The position numbers and the translations under genes are program-made. The notes under the pieces are model-generated. The model saw only the letters and a program-made list of their open reading frames with translations. It had not been told where the DNA came from and did not search any database. From Acanthococcus lagerstroemiae (lineage: Eukaryota; Arthropoda; Insecta; Hemiptera; Eriococcidae), in contig CM063114.1 of NCBI GenBank assembly GCA_031841125.1, forward strand, positions 41,747,574 to 41,811,573: DNA of 64,000 nucleotides. The letters run 5' to 3'. Every line of letters starts with the position of its first letter. Position 1 is the first letter of the stretch. Shown one piece after another: positions 1 through 9,745 of the stretch.

Positions 1-760
1 AAAAAAAAAACACAAATAAACAACAACAACAATTGAGCATTCAAACATAATGCGTTGACTAGTAGAAGAACATAATCACGTGTCACTGTCAACTTTGACG
101 TTCGTGTGTAGCCGAGCCGAGCCAAGCTTGACTCAAAACGCTTCCAGAACGCAACCAAACGCATAGGTTTTGTCGCGTTGAACATGATAGTGTGTTTTGT
201 GTTTGTAATTAACACGGCAAGGCGGAGTGTAAGTCGTGCAATGCGTGCAGTATGGAAAAGAAGCGTCAGATCGGACGCATATCTTGCTGGCCTATACGAA
301 TATACATGTACGAGGATTGCCGAACGCCGAATAGTATACACTTCTATTTCAGCTGTCTCCTCACTCTCCCGTGAATTTATTATATACTTAAGCGTTAAGG
401 CGTAAGCTTTGTAAGCGTCAATACGGTCGCTGTTGTGCCCAATGTTTCATTATCTTTTATTTGTTACAAGTTGAAGTTGATATTGTATATGAAAACTTAT
501 TTTCTCGGGAATTTTCATGGTAAGCGGCGCTTACCTTGCTTGCCTCGAATGCACGCCACCGGAACAGACGTAAATAGGAAAACAGTATAATATTATAGCC
601 CTAATTCGAGTCATTCGCGTGCGTTTATTAGCCATCAGAACGTAAATAATGTACTTTTGGCGGTAAAGACTCTTGTCCGGCAGTGTAGAAGGAAGAGCGT
701 AAACAGAAGGTAAGCATGAGAAAATCCCAATCATGATGTAGAATCTTCAAGTTTCTCTCG
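1..760. other. Intergenic sequence, no gene recognised
   Basis: Only short open frames occur here, the longest being 75 codons at 178-405, and none resembles a known family. No repeat structure was seen except that the palindrome described next starts at the right edge. It is treated as unique or anciently decayed DNA. Confidence 0.5.
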
Positions 761-1172
761 TTGAGGGAGTGAGAAGGGGTATTTTCCTGTAATCGTTAAA
801 ACCTTTAAGTGGTGACATGGTGAGGGAATCCCCGCTTTGCAACAAACGCGTCACAAAATGGTACAATTGTTGTCTATTGATAATGTAACAATAATATGGC
901 GGTATGCAACCCGCACAACCATGGCGGGGATTTCCTCACCATGCCACCAGACTTGCATCTCAACTTTTAAAAAAAATGCACAGTGGTGGCATGGTGAGAG
1001 AATCTCCGCCATGGTTGTGCGGGTTGCATACCGCCATATTATTGTTACATTATTAAGAGACAACAATTGTACCATTTTGTGACGCGTTTGTTGCAAAGCG
1101 GGGATTCCATCACCATGCCACCACTTAAAGGTTTTAACGATTACAGGACAATACCCCTTCTCGCTCCCTCAA
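761..1172. repeat. Near-perfect palindrome (foldback MITE-like), arms about 190 bp
   Basis: Positions 761-950 and about 981-1172 are inverted copies of each other with few mismatches, separated by about 30 bp. The outer ends read TTGAGGGAGTGAGAAGG on the left and its complement on the right. Each arm contains a TTAA (805-808 and 1125-1128) next to a GTGGTG/CACCAC end, followed by the motif CATGGTGAGGGAATCCCC. That motif recurs at 2840-2908 and, in part, near 42190. TTAA is the target of piggyBac-type elements, and a piggyBac-like transposase starts 13 bp to the right, so the palindrome may hold terminal sequences of that element. This link is inferred. The arms produce mirror-image open frames on both strands (837-1082 and 851-1096), which are artefacts of the palindrome. 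Confidence 0.85.
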
Positions 1173-1184
1173 CCGAAGTACAAA

Positions 1185-2058
1185 ATGCAAAGACTCCAGA
1201 GCTATACAGATGATTTAGAAGATGCGCGAAATGCGCAACTTCTTCAGCTAGAAGATGATGAATTCTTCGACCAGGAAGACGTCAGCGAGATAGATGAAAA
1301 CATTTCTGTTGACGCCACAGTGACTGAAACTGAACAAAGTGCGGATTTAGAAGTGGATGAAGCTGAACAGCGGCCTCCCATCCGTCTTCGAATAAGCCTT
1401 CCTAGGTTGCCAGCAAATCGAGAGGAACCACCTGCTCAACCTGCTGCTCAACCGGCTGCTCAACCAGTGGCGGAACCAAGGGCGGGCCTGGGTGGGCCAG
1501 GCCCTTCCAAAAATATTTTTGGCCCGCCCAATTTTTTTTGAACGATCTGAAATTTTTTTACGAAAAATAACTCACTTACAATAGATGAAAAGAATTCAAT
1601 AATAAAATACTTATAATCGATTTGCCAAAAGTTTAAATTTAGATAATGTTGTAGAGAATTTTGCTCTTCATCATAAAAATAGTCGTATTCTTTTATATTA
1701 ATTGTTAATATTATGTAAGTACGTACATATACAAATTTTTATAAGTACATAGTTTCATTCAAGCCGGCGTTTTATTAAAAAAATCCCCGTCCTTAACAAT
1801 CCGGCCCTTCCGTGCCCACCCGAAAAAAAATCGTAGTTCCGCCACTGTGCTCAACGTCCGCAGATCGTTATGACTTCACGCGATGGTACTCGGTGGAGTC
1901 AATATCCACTGGTTCCACCACCAAGACTGCATGAACGAATACTGCCGTTTGTCCTGCATCAGTCCAAGGTGACAGAATACGGGCAAGCAGGCACGGATGT
2001 ACTCTCGGCGTGGAACCTGCTTGTTAGACCAGAAATGATCGCCGAAATAGTACAGTAA
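1185..2058 (+). pseudogene. piggyBac-like transposase, N-terminal fragment, split by a hAT MITE
   Basis: The first part (1185-1464) encodes an acidic, Asp/Glu-rich leader followed by Pro/Ala/Gln repeats, typical of the poorly conserved N-terminus of piggyBac-type (DDE_Tnp_1_7) transposases. The second part (1856-2058) encodes the beginning of the conserved domain, with DGTRWSQYPL, then RLHERILPF, then a segment ending EMIAEIVQ. In this family that region normally leads into a Thr-Asn pair and the first catalytic Asp. Here the frame stops at a TAA directly after IVQ, where an inverted repeat begins, so the catalytic core is missing. The two parts are in the same frame once the 383-bp insert and one 8-bp target copy are disregarded. 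The start at 1185 is the first ATG after the palindrome. The product cannot be an active transposase. Family assignment rests on pattern recognition of a short region. Confidence 0.65.
1465..1847. mobile_element. hAT-type MITE, 383 bp, with 8-bp target site duplication
   Basis: The element begins CAGTGGCGGAAC and ends GTTCCGCCACTG, a perfect 12-bp terminal inverted repeat of the form usual in hAT elements. It is flanked on both sides by TGCTCAAC (1457-1464 and 1848-1855), an exact 8-bp duplication, which is the hAT target length. Internally the ends are G/C-rich (GGGCCAGGCCC near 1495) and the middle is AT-rich. There is no transposase, so it is non-autonomous. It interrupts the piggyBac-like frame. 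Confidence 0.93.
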
Positions 2059-2815
2059 ATTTTCTTTAATTTTTTCTGGAAAAATTTTACATGAAATTAT
2101 TTTTCTATTAGGTCAATGGATAGTATTCGTCGAGTCCAACAAAATATTTCATGTACATAAGTTGTCTATTCTCAAAAATAAAGCGAGTAATAAGGCTTGA
2201 AAATACGCAAAATCGTCATTTTCCCCCAATTTTTATTTTCAAAATAATCTGAAAAGTCCGTTGCTGTAAAAAATTATACCCCGACTACCCCGGCTATTGC
2301 TGTTGTACGCAGTACGCGCCTTGGTCCAAGGGCTTCGACCGATATCCGAGAGGTGGTCTTTCATTTTGAACAGGAGTCAGTTAACACGACTTCCTTATTC
2401 TCGCCCGTCTCCATGCTGCGTTCCACTAGACTTTGAGTGTGATCACGCCGGGCAGACGGAATATTTTTGTGTACCTGCTTGCCGTTCTGCTAGCTGTGTG
2501 TTTCGCGGGTTCAGTCACTTTTACCATTCCCTGTAAAAATTTGAGAAAATTGATGATTTTGTATATTTTCAAGCCTTACTACCTCCTTCAATTTTGAGAA
2601 TAGACCACATATGTACAAGAAGTATTTTTTTGTACTCGTCGAATACTATCTAATGACCTAATCAAAAAAACATTTTATATAAAATTTTTCCAGAAAAAAT
2701 TTAAGAAAATTTACTATTTTGCGTACTTTGAAGCTTGGTAGCCCCTTCAATTTTGAGAATCGGCCACCTATGCACATTAAATTTTTTGTAGTATTCAACG
2801 AGTACTATCTATTGC
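2050..2815. repeat. Inverted repeat plus a third direct copy, truncating the piggyBac frame
   Basis: The stretch 2050-2230 is the diverged reverse complement of about 2530-2720. Shared words include CTAATGACCTAAT-like and TTTTTCTGGAAAAATTTTA-like blocks. A third, partial copy of the right arm follows in direct orientation at 2724-2815, sharing CCTTCAATTTTGAGAAT. The interior (2231-2530) is G/C-richer and has a 79-codon open frame (2297-2536) of no known family. A 16-bp exact match to the TAGCCCCTTCAATTTT part occurs inverted at 42307-42322. Confidence 0.7.
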
Positions 2816-2839
2816 TGCTATATTTCCCACAAAACACCC

Positions 2840-2908
2840 TGGTGCGGGGATTCCCTCACCATGCCGCACCAATAATGTTTCTGGCGGGGATTCCCCGCCA
2901 TGCCACCA
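2840..2908. repeat. Two direct copies of a terminal motif related to the palindrome at 761-1172
   Basis: GGTGCGGGGATTCCCTC...GCACC is followed after about 12 bp by GGCGGGGATTCCCCGCC...CCACCA. Both match the inner parts of the palindrome arms (for example 925-950). This may be the right end of an element whose left end is the palindrome and whose cargo was the piggyBac-like frame. Confidence 0.55.
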
Positions 2909-4560
2909 GTAGTGAAATTTTTTGCCTTGCTACCACTGTGGCCTGCAAGATTGATTTGCCCAGTCCCCCTCCGCCCCTGAAAGCGAGCAAGTGCTCGTTC
3001 TCCGTTGAATGGGCTTTTCCAATACCTTCAGCTTCGTCAGCTTCGTACTGCTAGCTATTTGCTACAAATCGTGGACACGTTCTGCAGTTCGGAATCCAAG
3101 TGCAATGTTGATACAACTACTTTGCAAAACATAAGGCCACCTAGTACCATTTGCCGAACTGCAAGAGGCCGGTGTCCGACACGTCCGCATCCTCGGTCGG
3201 GATCCGACCGCTTGCGATTCAGACTTCTGTAACATGCCGCCCAAATTAGCATGAAGTACGTATTCAAATGTACGAACTTCGTAGGTACTAAAAACGAAGA
3301 GAAATACACGTAAAATAAAAAGGAGAGAAAAAAAAGAGGAGAAGAAGTAAAACGTTACATTATATAACGCGACGGTGCTTCGTTTCATATTACCCTCGCA
3401 CAGTCTGGGAATCTTCTCTTGAAAACCAAATAACGTGTTACTTTTAACATTCACAGCAGAGAAAATGCTGGTTTGTCGGTAACGATGGGAAACCCTCCTT
3501 TATAGGTTCGATCCTGATGACAGCACAAGCGTTGAATCCATGATGAACTTTACCAGCGAGGGCTTCTTTTAAAATTCTATATAATTTAAGAACGCATTAT
3601 CCGACTTTACTTTTTTTTTTCTTTCTTCTTTTCTTTTTGCCATCGGTGCCAAGAACACGTATATGAATACACGAGTGTACGTGGATAGCAACCACTCTTA
3701 CCGCTCTTACGTGAGAATAAGAAATTATTGAATGTCAAAAAGTCTTCGCGCGAACGAGTAACGGGAGCCATTTCGTTGGCATTAATCGGCTTAATAAACA
3801 GCGGCTGCGGGTGATTTTATTTCGCCATCGTACGGTTATTACAATAATAATATATGCTCGATAACTTCTCGTTTGCGATACCAGCTGAACGTTATTTCCA
3901 TATTCGGTAACAAGATTATGTACAGTATACTGCTACATTGTAGGTACGTCGACTCAATGGTATATAATATACGTGCAAATCCTAACTAAAGCGAAATATG
4001 CCATAATTCGATAACGGTATTACAAGCTTGTATGACGAATTAACATAGTGCAGCTCGACAATTTTTTCTACCAAATGTCGAGCTCAAAGAAAAACCACGG
4101 GAGAGCGGGGAGGAAGTACGGTAAGTACCTACCTAATATCGAAAAAACGCCATTGAAAATGTGTTTCACGTTTCACAGAAGCGCAATAAGAATTTCAGGT
4201 GAGTCACAGACTGAGTATGAGGGCGGGCAGAATGAGCAATATTCAAGTAGTCTACGACTTGGCTTCCACAAAGAGGCCCTAGACTCAAACCAGACTCTCA
4301 TAGGAAATGTTTCTGACTCATTCTGGCTCGTTCAGAACTTGCAGTGATCTCCTCCTTTCGAATTCGTACATGAGACATTCTCCAGAAACTAAGAATTGGG
4401 TGATACCTTGCCGTACTAAGGAGGCGAAAGCGTAAAAAAGAAAAAGAAAAAGACACTCTAGGAGGTTAAATTTTTTGTTAAAATCGCGACACGAAACACC
4501 TAGCAGAAGGCAAACCACGACAGATAAATCCTGTTGAAAGTAATGAAACAGAGGTGGAAA
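2909..4560. other. Intergenic sequence, no gene recognised
   Basis: Short open frames occur (up to 130 codons on the minus strand at 3062-3454), but none has recognisable motifs. Pyrimidine-rich and A/T-rich tracts are frequent. The part from about 3690 to 4060 is of mixed composition and looks like unique, non-repeated host DNA. Confidence 0.45.
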
Positions 4561-4566
4561 GCAATT

Positions 4567-6222
4567 CAATAACGCTTTCACTTTTGGATTTTTTGCTTCT
4601 GACCTTGAAAGACGAAACTTTTACTTTTAGTTTTTCGCTCTTTCAACATTTGTTTTGCTTTTCGCTTCCAGAAATGCTTGCGCTTTTCGCTTAAAACTTT
4701 TCGCTTTTCAATGTCTTTCCATCTCTGTTCACTAATGCTTCCGGCCACTTTTGGATTTTATTTCTGAGCTCGAAAAATAAGACTTTTACTTTTGGGATTT
4801 CAGGCGTGCTTTTCGCTTCCACAAATGCTTGCGCTTTTCGCTTAAAACTTTCCGCTTTTCAATTTCTTTCCAACTTTGTTCAATAAAGCTTCCATTTTTT
4901 GAATTTTGCTTCTGACCTTGAAAAATAAAACTTTTGCTTTCGGCTTTTTGCTCTTTCAACAACTGTTTTGCTTTTCGCTTGTGCTTTTCGTTTCCAGAAA
5001 TGCTTCCGCTTTTTGCTTAAAACTTTCCGCTTTTCAATTTCTTTCCAACTTCGTTCAATAACGCTTCCACTTTTGGATTTTGCTTCTGACCTTGAAAAAA
5101 AAGACAGTTGCTTTTGGCTTTTCGCTCTTTCAACATTTGTTTTGCTTTTCGCTTGTGCTTTTCGCTTCCAGAAATGCTTGCGCTTTTCGCTTAAAACTTT
5201 TGCTTTTCAATTTTTATTTCATCTCTGTTCAATAACGCTTCCACTTTTGGATGTTGCTTATGACCTTGAAAAAAAAAAGACAGTTACTTTTGGCTTTTCG
5301 CTCTTTCAACATTTGTTTTGCTTTTCGCTTGTGCTTTTCGCTTCCAGAAATGCTTGCGCTTTTCGCTTAAAACTTTCCGCTTTTCAATTTCTTTCCAACT
5401 TCGTTCAATAACGCTTCCACTTTTGGATTTTGCTTCTGACCTTGAAAAATAGGATTTTTACTTTTGGCTTTTCCCTCTTTCAACATTTGTTTTACTTTTC
5501 GCCTCCAGAAATACTTGCGCTTTTCGCTTCAAAATTTTCGCTTTTTAATTTCTTTTCATCTCTGTTCAATAACGCTTCCACTTTTGGATTTTGCTTCTGA
5601 CCTTGAAAAATAATACTTTTGCTTTTGGCTTTCCGCTCTTTCAACATCTGTTTTGCTTTTCGCTTGTGATTTTCGCTTCCAGAAATGCTTGCGATTTTCG
5701 CTTAAAACTTTCCGCGTTTCCAATTCTTTCCAACTTTGTTCAATAACGCTTCCACTTTTGGATTTTGCTTCTGACCTTGAAAAATAAGACTTTTGCTTTT
5801 GACTTTTTGCTCTTTCAACATTTATTCTTCTTTTCGCTTGTGCTTTTCGCTTCCAGAAATGCTTGCGCTTTTTGCTTAAAACTTTCCGCTTTTCAATTTC
5901 TTTCCAACTTCGTTCAATAACGCTTCCACTTTTGGATTTTGCTTCTGACCTTGAAAAATGAAACTTTTGCTTTGGCTTTTCGCTCTTTCAACATCTGTTT
6001 TGCTTTTCGCTTCCAGAAATACTTGCGCTTTTCGCTTAAAACTTTCGCTTTTCAATTTTTGTTTCATCTCTGTTCAATAACGCTTCCACTTTTGGATTTT
6101 GCTTCTGACATTGAAAAATAAGACTTTTACTTTTGGCTTTTTGCTTTTTCAACATTTGTTTTGCTTTTCGCTTGTGCTTTTCGCTTGAAACTTTTCGGTC
6201 TTCAATTTAATTCCATCTCTGA
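4567..6222. repeat. Tandem array of about ten 150-175 bp units (T-rich, GCTTTTCGCTT motif)
   Basis: Recurring unit starts (an AATAACGCTTCCACTTTTGG-like word) lie near 4567, 4732, 4882, 5056, 5231, 5406, 5567, 5741, 5916 and 6076. Most spacings are 174-175 bp, with shorter 150-165 bp units where a block is missing. Each unit contains several copies of CTTTTCGCTT. Open frames such as 4968-5411 run through the units without family resemblance and shift frame between units, so they are repeat artefacts. Decayed relics of the same sequence occur at 6465-6560, 6745-6800 and 55370-55820. Confidence 0.92.
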
Positions 6223-6830
6223 TGAAAAACTAAAACAGTATCCCTTCCCAAAAAATGTAGCTTTTACAAATATTCGTTACTGATGATGGCGTTTCAACTG
6301 ATGTATAATTTTTCTGGATGTAAAACGCCCCGGATTCGAATGTCTGGGAGGGAGCTACTTGAGGAAGCATCATGACTGGAAAGCTTTTTAAACAAAGTCG
6401 TATTACGTACGCGCGTACTCTGTTTCAGAGTTGGAAAGCCATATGATGAAACTTTTGCTGACGGTTTTAGCTTCTGACCTAGGAAAATTAAACTTTAGCC
6501 TTTGCTTGTCAAATTTTTTCATATTTAACTTTCCGCTTTTGACTTTCGGCTTTTTCCCTAAATTTTGAATATCTTGTACAACATTATATTTTTTAGAAAT
6601 AGCTCTTCACAACACTGCTTAACAGTGAACACTTTAACAGCACTGACCATTGAGATAATGAAAATAAACAAGAAGATTTGAAATTATAATTTATAAATAG
6701 ATAAATACTGGAAAAGCTGTAAAAAATAAAATAAGTAAAAAACTCTTCGCATTTGGCTCTCCGCTTTCAGCTTTTAGCTTGCTTTCTATCTCTGCTCTGT
6801 TTACTCGGGCGAGTAAATACTTCACGATTC
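6223..6830. other. AT-rich spacer with decayed relics of the 175-bp repeat
   Basis: Fragments with the same CTTTTGGCTTT and CCGCTTTTG vocabulary appear at 6465-6560 and 6745-6800, too diverged to align as full units. No gene is seen. Confidence 0.5.
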
Positions 6831-7121
6831 CACCACCGCTGGAAGTAGAGTCGAGCGCTGCATCACAAAACCGGGTCTCGCTTTTCGGCTATTGAGAGAA
6901 CGTTTTTTGTGTCGCGCGAAACAACTTCGTACCATGAGGGTGATTTTGTGGTGCGAGGGTGGTTCGTTAGCTACTCACGGATGAAGTCGGTAGCTCCTGC
7001 CTAGTCAACTACCCGGAGAAATTAGGCTAGTTAACGCCAACTCGGGCAAGCTAGTATTGCGACAAGCTAACCTGCTTTCTTTCGCTTTCGTGCTGTTCTC
7101 GCTATTTCCGCTTCCTCCTTC

Positions 7122-7245
7122 CGGCTAGCTGCCTGGAACCCAGAACACTCCGACTCCTCTTCCTTCGACTGGCTACCTGGAACCCAGTGCACCCAAAACC
7201 CCCTCTCGCCCGCTGCCTGGAACCCAGCGCACCCCGACTCCTCCA
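7122..7245. repeat. Three spaced copies of GCCTGGAACCCAG in the LINE leader
   Basis: The word GCTRCCTGGAACCCAG followed by a CACTCCGACTCC-like word appears at about 7130, 7173 and 7214, a period of roughly 42 bp. It sits directly upstream of the RTE endonuclease frame. Short repeats in 5' regions of LINEs can carry the internal promoter. That role is inferred. Confidence 0.6.
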
Positions 7246-7253
7246 ACGAGAGA

Positions 7254-8686
7254 AATGAAGAGGCTTGATCTAAGAATAGTTGGACTAAGTGAAATAAGGT
7301 CGAGAGAAGAGAATGATTTTTGGTCAGGAGACTTCAGAATAATAAATACAAAGGAAATAAAAGGGTAAGCAAGCGTCGGAGTTGTTATGAATAAAGAAAT
7401 AGATAATAAATGTACATACTAGAAACAGCGAGCAGTCCATTGTAATGGATCACAGTGTCCTGTAGGGATTCGAGTTCTCATCAGATCATAGGGCAGGGAG
7501 ATGCGTAGTGAGGATACTAGAGAGACCAAAGAGTACAGGATCCAGTAGTGAACATAAAAGTGGTAATCCCGGTACACAGAGAGGACGAAGCAAGGAGCTA
7601 CATGCAGGCAGAATTTGCGCAAAAGTCAGAGATACTCAAGGACTTGCAAGTTCAGGAAAACTACAAATTTTTCAAAAGCACTATCGTGGAGACGATTAAG
7701 AAATTCAGCAATGGGAGAGTACAGGAAACAACGGATGACAAGCTTTTAGCGACAACCGAGGATCTTATCGGGAAAAGAGAAGAATGAGGAAATTGGAAAA
7801 TAGAAAGGCGGCACAAAAGATAGAATGGGAAGAGTTACAGAAGCTGGTCGGGGGAAATTAGAAAAGACTACAGGAACTTCGAGAACTAGAAAACGAAAAA
7901 CCTAGACAGACCATATTGAGAGTACATGGCCAATGCGGAAGGTGAAAAGAGAAATGTGTCACGGGAAACAGATAGCTGTTGGGTTACTTGATAAGGAAAG
8001 AAAGAGTGTAACTAAAAGAGAGGAAATCTTGAAGGAATCTACGAAGTTCTACAAGAATCTGTACGGCGATAACAGCGAAGTAAGCATGGGGGAGGAAGCA
8101 GAGGGGGACCCAACCGAGCGCATCTACCCCAGAAGTGAGGAACCGTTCCCGCCAATTTCAAAACAAGAAATAGAAAGAACCTTAGAAAAGCTGAAAACTG
8201 GTAAGGCGCCAGGACCAGACAGGGTAGAAAACAAGATACTGAAAATGTTCAAGCCGAACCCATGACACTACTCTTTAACCATATATTGAAGGGAGAAGTG
8301 TTACGGGGAATAGTGGAGGGTGGCCGAGACAATCCTTCTCCTTAAAAAAGAAATACGTAACAGCTAAATTACTATAGACCAATAAGCCTCTCCTCCAATA
8401 CGTGTAAGATATTTATGAAAATATTGAAGAACAGTCTATCTGTAACCAGAGAAGGTACCCGGCCAAGCAGGCAAGTCTTAGTGGGTGAGGGGGGGGAGTC
8501 TCTACAACTGATCACATCCACACATTAAACTGGCTTCTGGAAAAATCAAGAACATACCAAATCGAACAACACAGTGTTTGTTGACTTTTGTAAAGCGTTT
8601 GATACAGTAAACCACAAATTCTTTTGAAAAACACTGAGAGAACAGGGTACAAACGAAAACGTGGTAGAGATCTTGGAAACAGTGAG
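7254..8686 (+). pseudogene. RTE-type LINE polyprotein (endonuclease plus start of reverse transcriptase), broken
   Basis: The frame opens with an endonuclease segment (IVGLSEIRSREENDFWSG, then FRIINT), of the exonuclease-endonuclease-phosphatase fold that nicks target DNA. It stops and resumes after a deletion at the SSDHRAGR block (about 7477), which holds the catalytic Asp-His of that domain. A lysine/glutamate-rich linker follows (7548-8100), then the first reverse transcriptase block (KTGKAPGPDRVENKILK, about 8200). Motif A is present in another frame as FVDFCKAFDTVNHKF (about 8580). Stops and frameshifts are numerous and the palm domain is cut after motif A, so it is inactive. Homology to copy 2 (14132-16682) is clear in order and wording. 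Confidence 0.8.
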
Positions 8687-8689
8687 ATC

Positions 8690-9045
8690 TCCGAACAGTT
8701 TCATGGAAAATCTTCGGGAAATTTCAGTTATTTTTAAAGATTTTCGATAAAAATCTTCGGAAATTAACGGAATTTTTTTCCAAAACTTTCCGATGAAATT
8801 TCTTAAAATCATCGGATATCGTTCCCGAAGATTCTCGACGAGATTCTTCGGAGATCATCAAACATTTTCCCTAAAGATGGTCTAATAATAATTCTTCAAA
8901 AACCATCGGAGTTTACCCCCGAATATTTCCATGAAATTCTTCAAAAACAACCGGAAAATTCTCTCGAAGGATTTTGATGAAATTTTTTGGAAAACATTGG
9001 AAATTTTTCCAAAGATTTCCCATGAGATTCTTCCATCCGAATGGG
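8690..9045. repeat. Degenerate short-period repeat (TTCCGATGAAATTCTTC-like words)
   Basis: Words of the type GATTTTCGATAAAAATCTTCGG and TTCCATGAAATTCTTC recur every 35-50 bp in many diverged forms. It begins exactly where RTE copy 1 breaks off. The N-terminal part of the open frame 8931-9503 is made of it and is not considered a gene. Confidence 0.6.
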
Positions 9046-9269
9046 AGACTTTTACGTCCGGAATTATTATTTACTTCATGAGTAGCCATCATGGTTGTTG
9101 TGGTGGAGACTCATTCCCAGAGGAAAATACTGATGTAGTTTCCCCTTATTGCTTTTATCTGGGTTTATCTGTCGGAATTTTTCTTTTCCTATTTGCATTT
9201 AGTTGTTTCTCTAAGCTCGGTCACCACGCCAAAGTAGTACACATTACACACAGAGGAGGGAGACTGTAC

Positions 9270-9680
9270 TTATCCAGTGGGATTGCTCTTCCTAATATCC
9301 GCAGATCCATCCTTGCCGACTGCGAAGGAACCCGTTTTGAAAATGATCCAAAACACCTGATGTCGGGGCAGTCAATAGATAGGCCTCGTCTAAAATCACG
9401 CAAGAGTTTTCTAGCATCCTTCTCACCTCTGCAGGCCCCACCCTCAGCAGCGAGAATGGATAGATGGATGACAGTGGCAGAACTACGAAGTCGTGAGAAC
9501 TAGGAGAGGTTTACGATGGACTCAAATGGGGTACTCTCAACAGACTCCAGACTAGCTGCGCACAGTGCAGTAAACCTGGTGGAATGAGACCTCGCTGAAA
9601 ATGGAGACTGCAATTGTGGACACCCCTGGGATCAAAACCATCTTGTGGTGTGCACTCAGCTACCAATGCAAGTAGTGGGC
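9270..9680 (+). pseudogene. LINE ORF2 C-terminal relic with a Cys/His motif
   Basis: About 9390-9480 encodes RPRLKSRKSFLAS followed by SAARMDRW, a pattern seen near the C-termini of several LINE ORF2 proteins. After a stop, 9535-9680 encodes a segment ending in CNCGHPWDQNHLVVC, a C-x-C...H-x4-C arrangement of the kind found at the ends of LINE pol proteins. Two or more stops separate the blocks. The clade cannot be assigned. The part upstream of 9270 (from about 9060) is open but not recognised. Confidence 0.5.
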
Positions 9681-9745
9681 ACAGTGGGACTATGGGATCA
9701 CTATATCAAGTAGTGGGCACAGTGGGACTATGGGATCACTATATC
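9670..9745. repeat. Perfect 38-bp tandem duplication
   Basis: The 38 bp starting AAGTAGTGGGCACAGTGG occur twice without a mismatch (9670-9707 and 9708-9745), at the end of the LINE relic. Perfect identity in otherwise decayed DNA points to a recent duplication or an assembly or replication slip. Confidence 0.95.

Larger units (their letters stand above)
6831..8690 (+). mobile_element. RTE-type LINE, copy 1, heavily decayed
   Basis: A G/C-richer leader (about 6831-7253) that may be the 5' region is followed by broken coding sequence (7254-8686). At its 3' side the copy passes into an unrelated short-period repeat near 8690, so the C-terminal domain and tail are missing. Gene order and motifs match the better-preserved copy at 14132-16682. 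Confidence 0.7.

Noticed and set aside
837..1096. Two 81-codon frames on opposite strands with almost the same protein
   Set aside because: They are mirror images produced by the palindrome at 761-1172, not genes.
805..1128. TTAA at both palindrome arms taken as a piggyBac target duplication
   Set aside because: Because the arms are mirror copies, both necessarily contain the same TTAA, and the inverted homology extends beyond it. It cannot by itself prove an insertion boundary.
3490..3530. GGTTCGATCCTGATG resembles a tRNA B box
   Set aside because: No matching acceptor stem, A box or cloverleaf could be drawn around it.
4968..5411. 147-codon open frame rich in Phe/Leu/Cys
   Set aside because: It lies wholly within the 175-bp tandem array, repeats with it and has no family resemblance. 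The unit length does not preserve frame along the array.
9473..9490. CAGTGGCAGAACTACGA resembles the hAT MITE end at 1465
   Set aside because: No matching second end or 8-bp duplication was found nearby, so the similarity is not enough to call an element.
8931..9503. 190-codon open frame
   Set aside because: Its first 45 codons are the short-period repeat and its end belongs to a LINE relic. It is a chance fusion of two unrelated sequences. The middle was not recognised.
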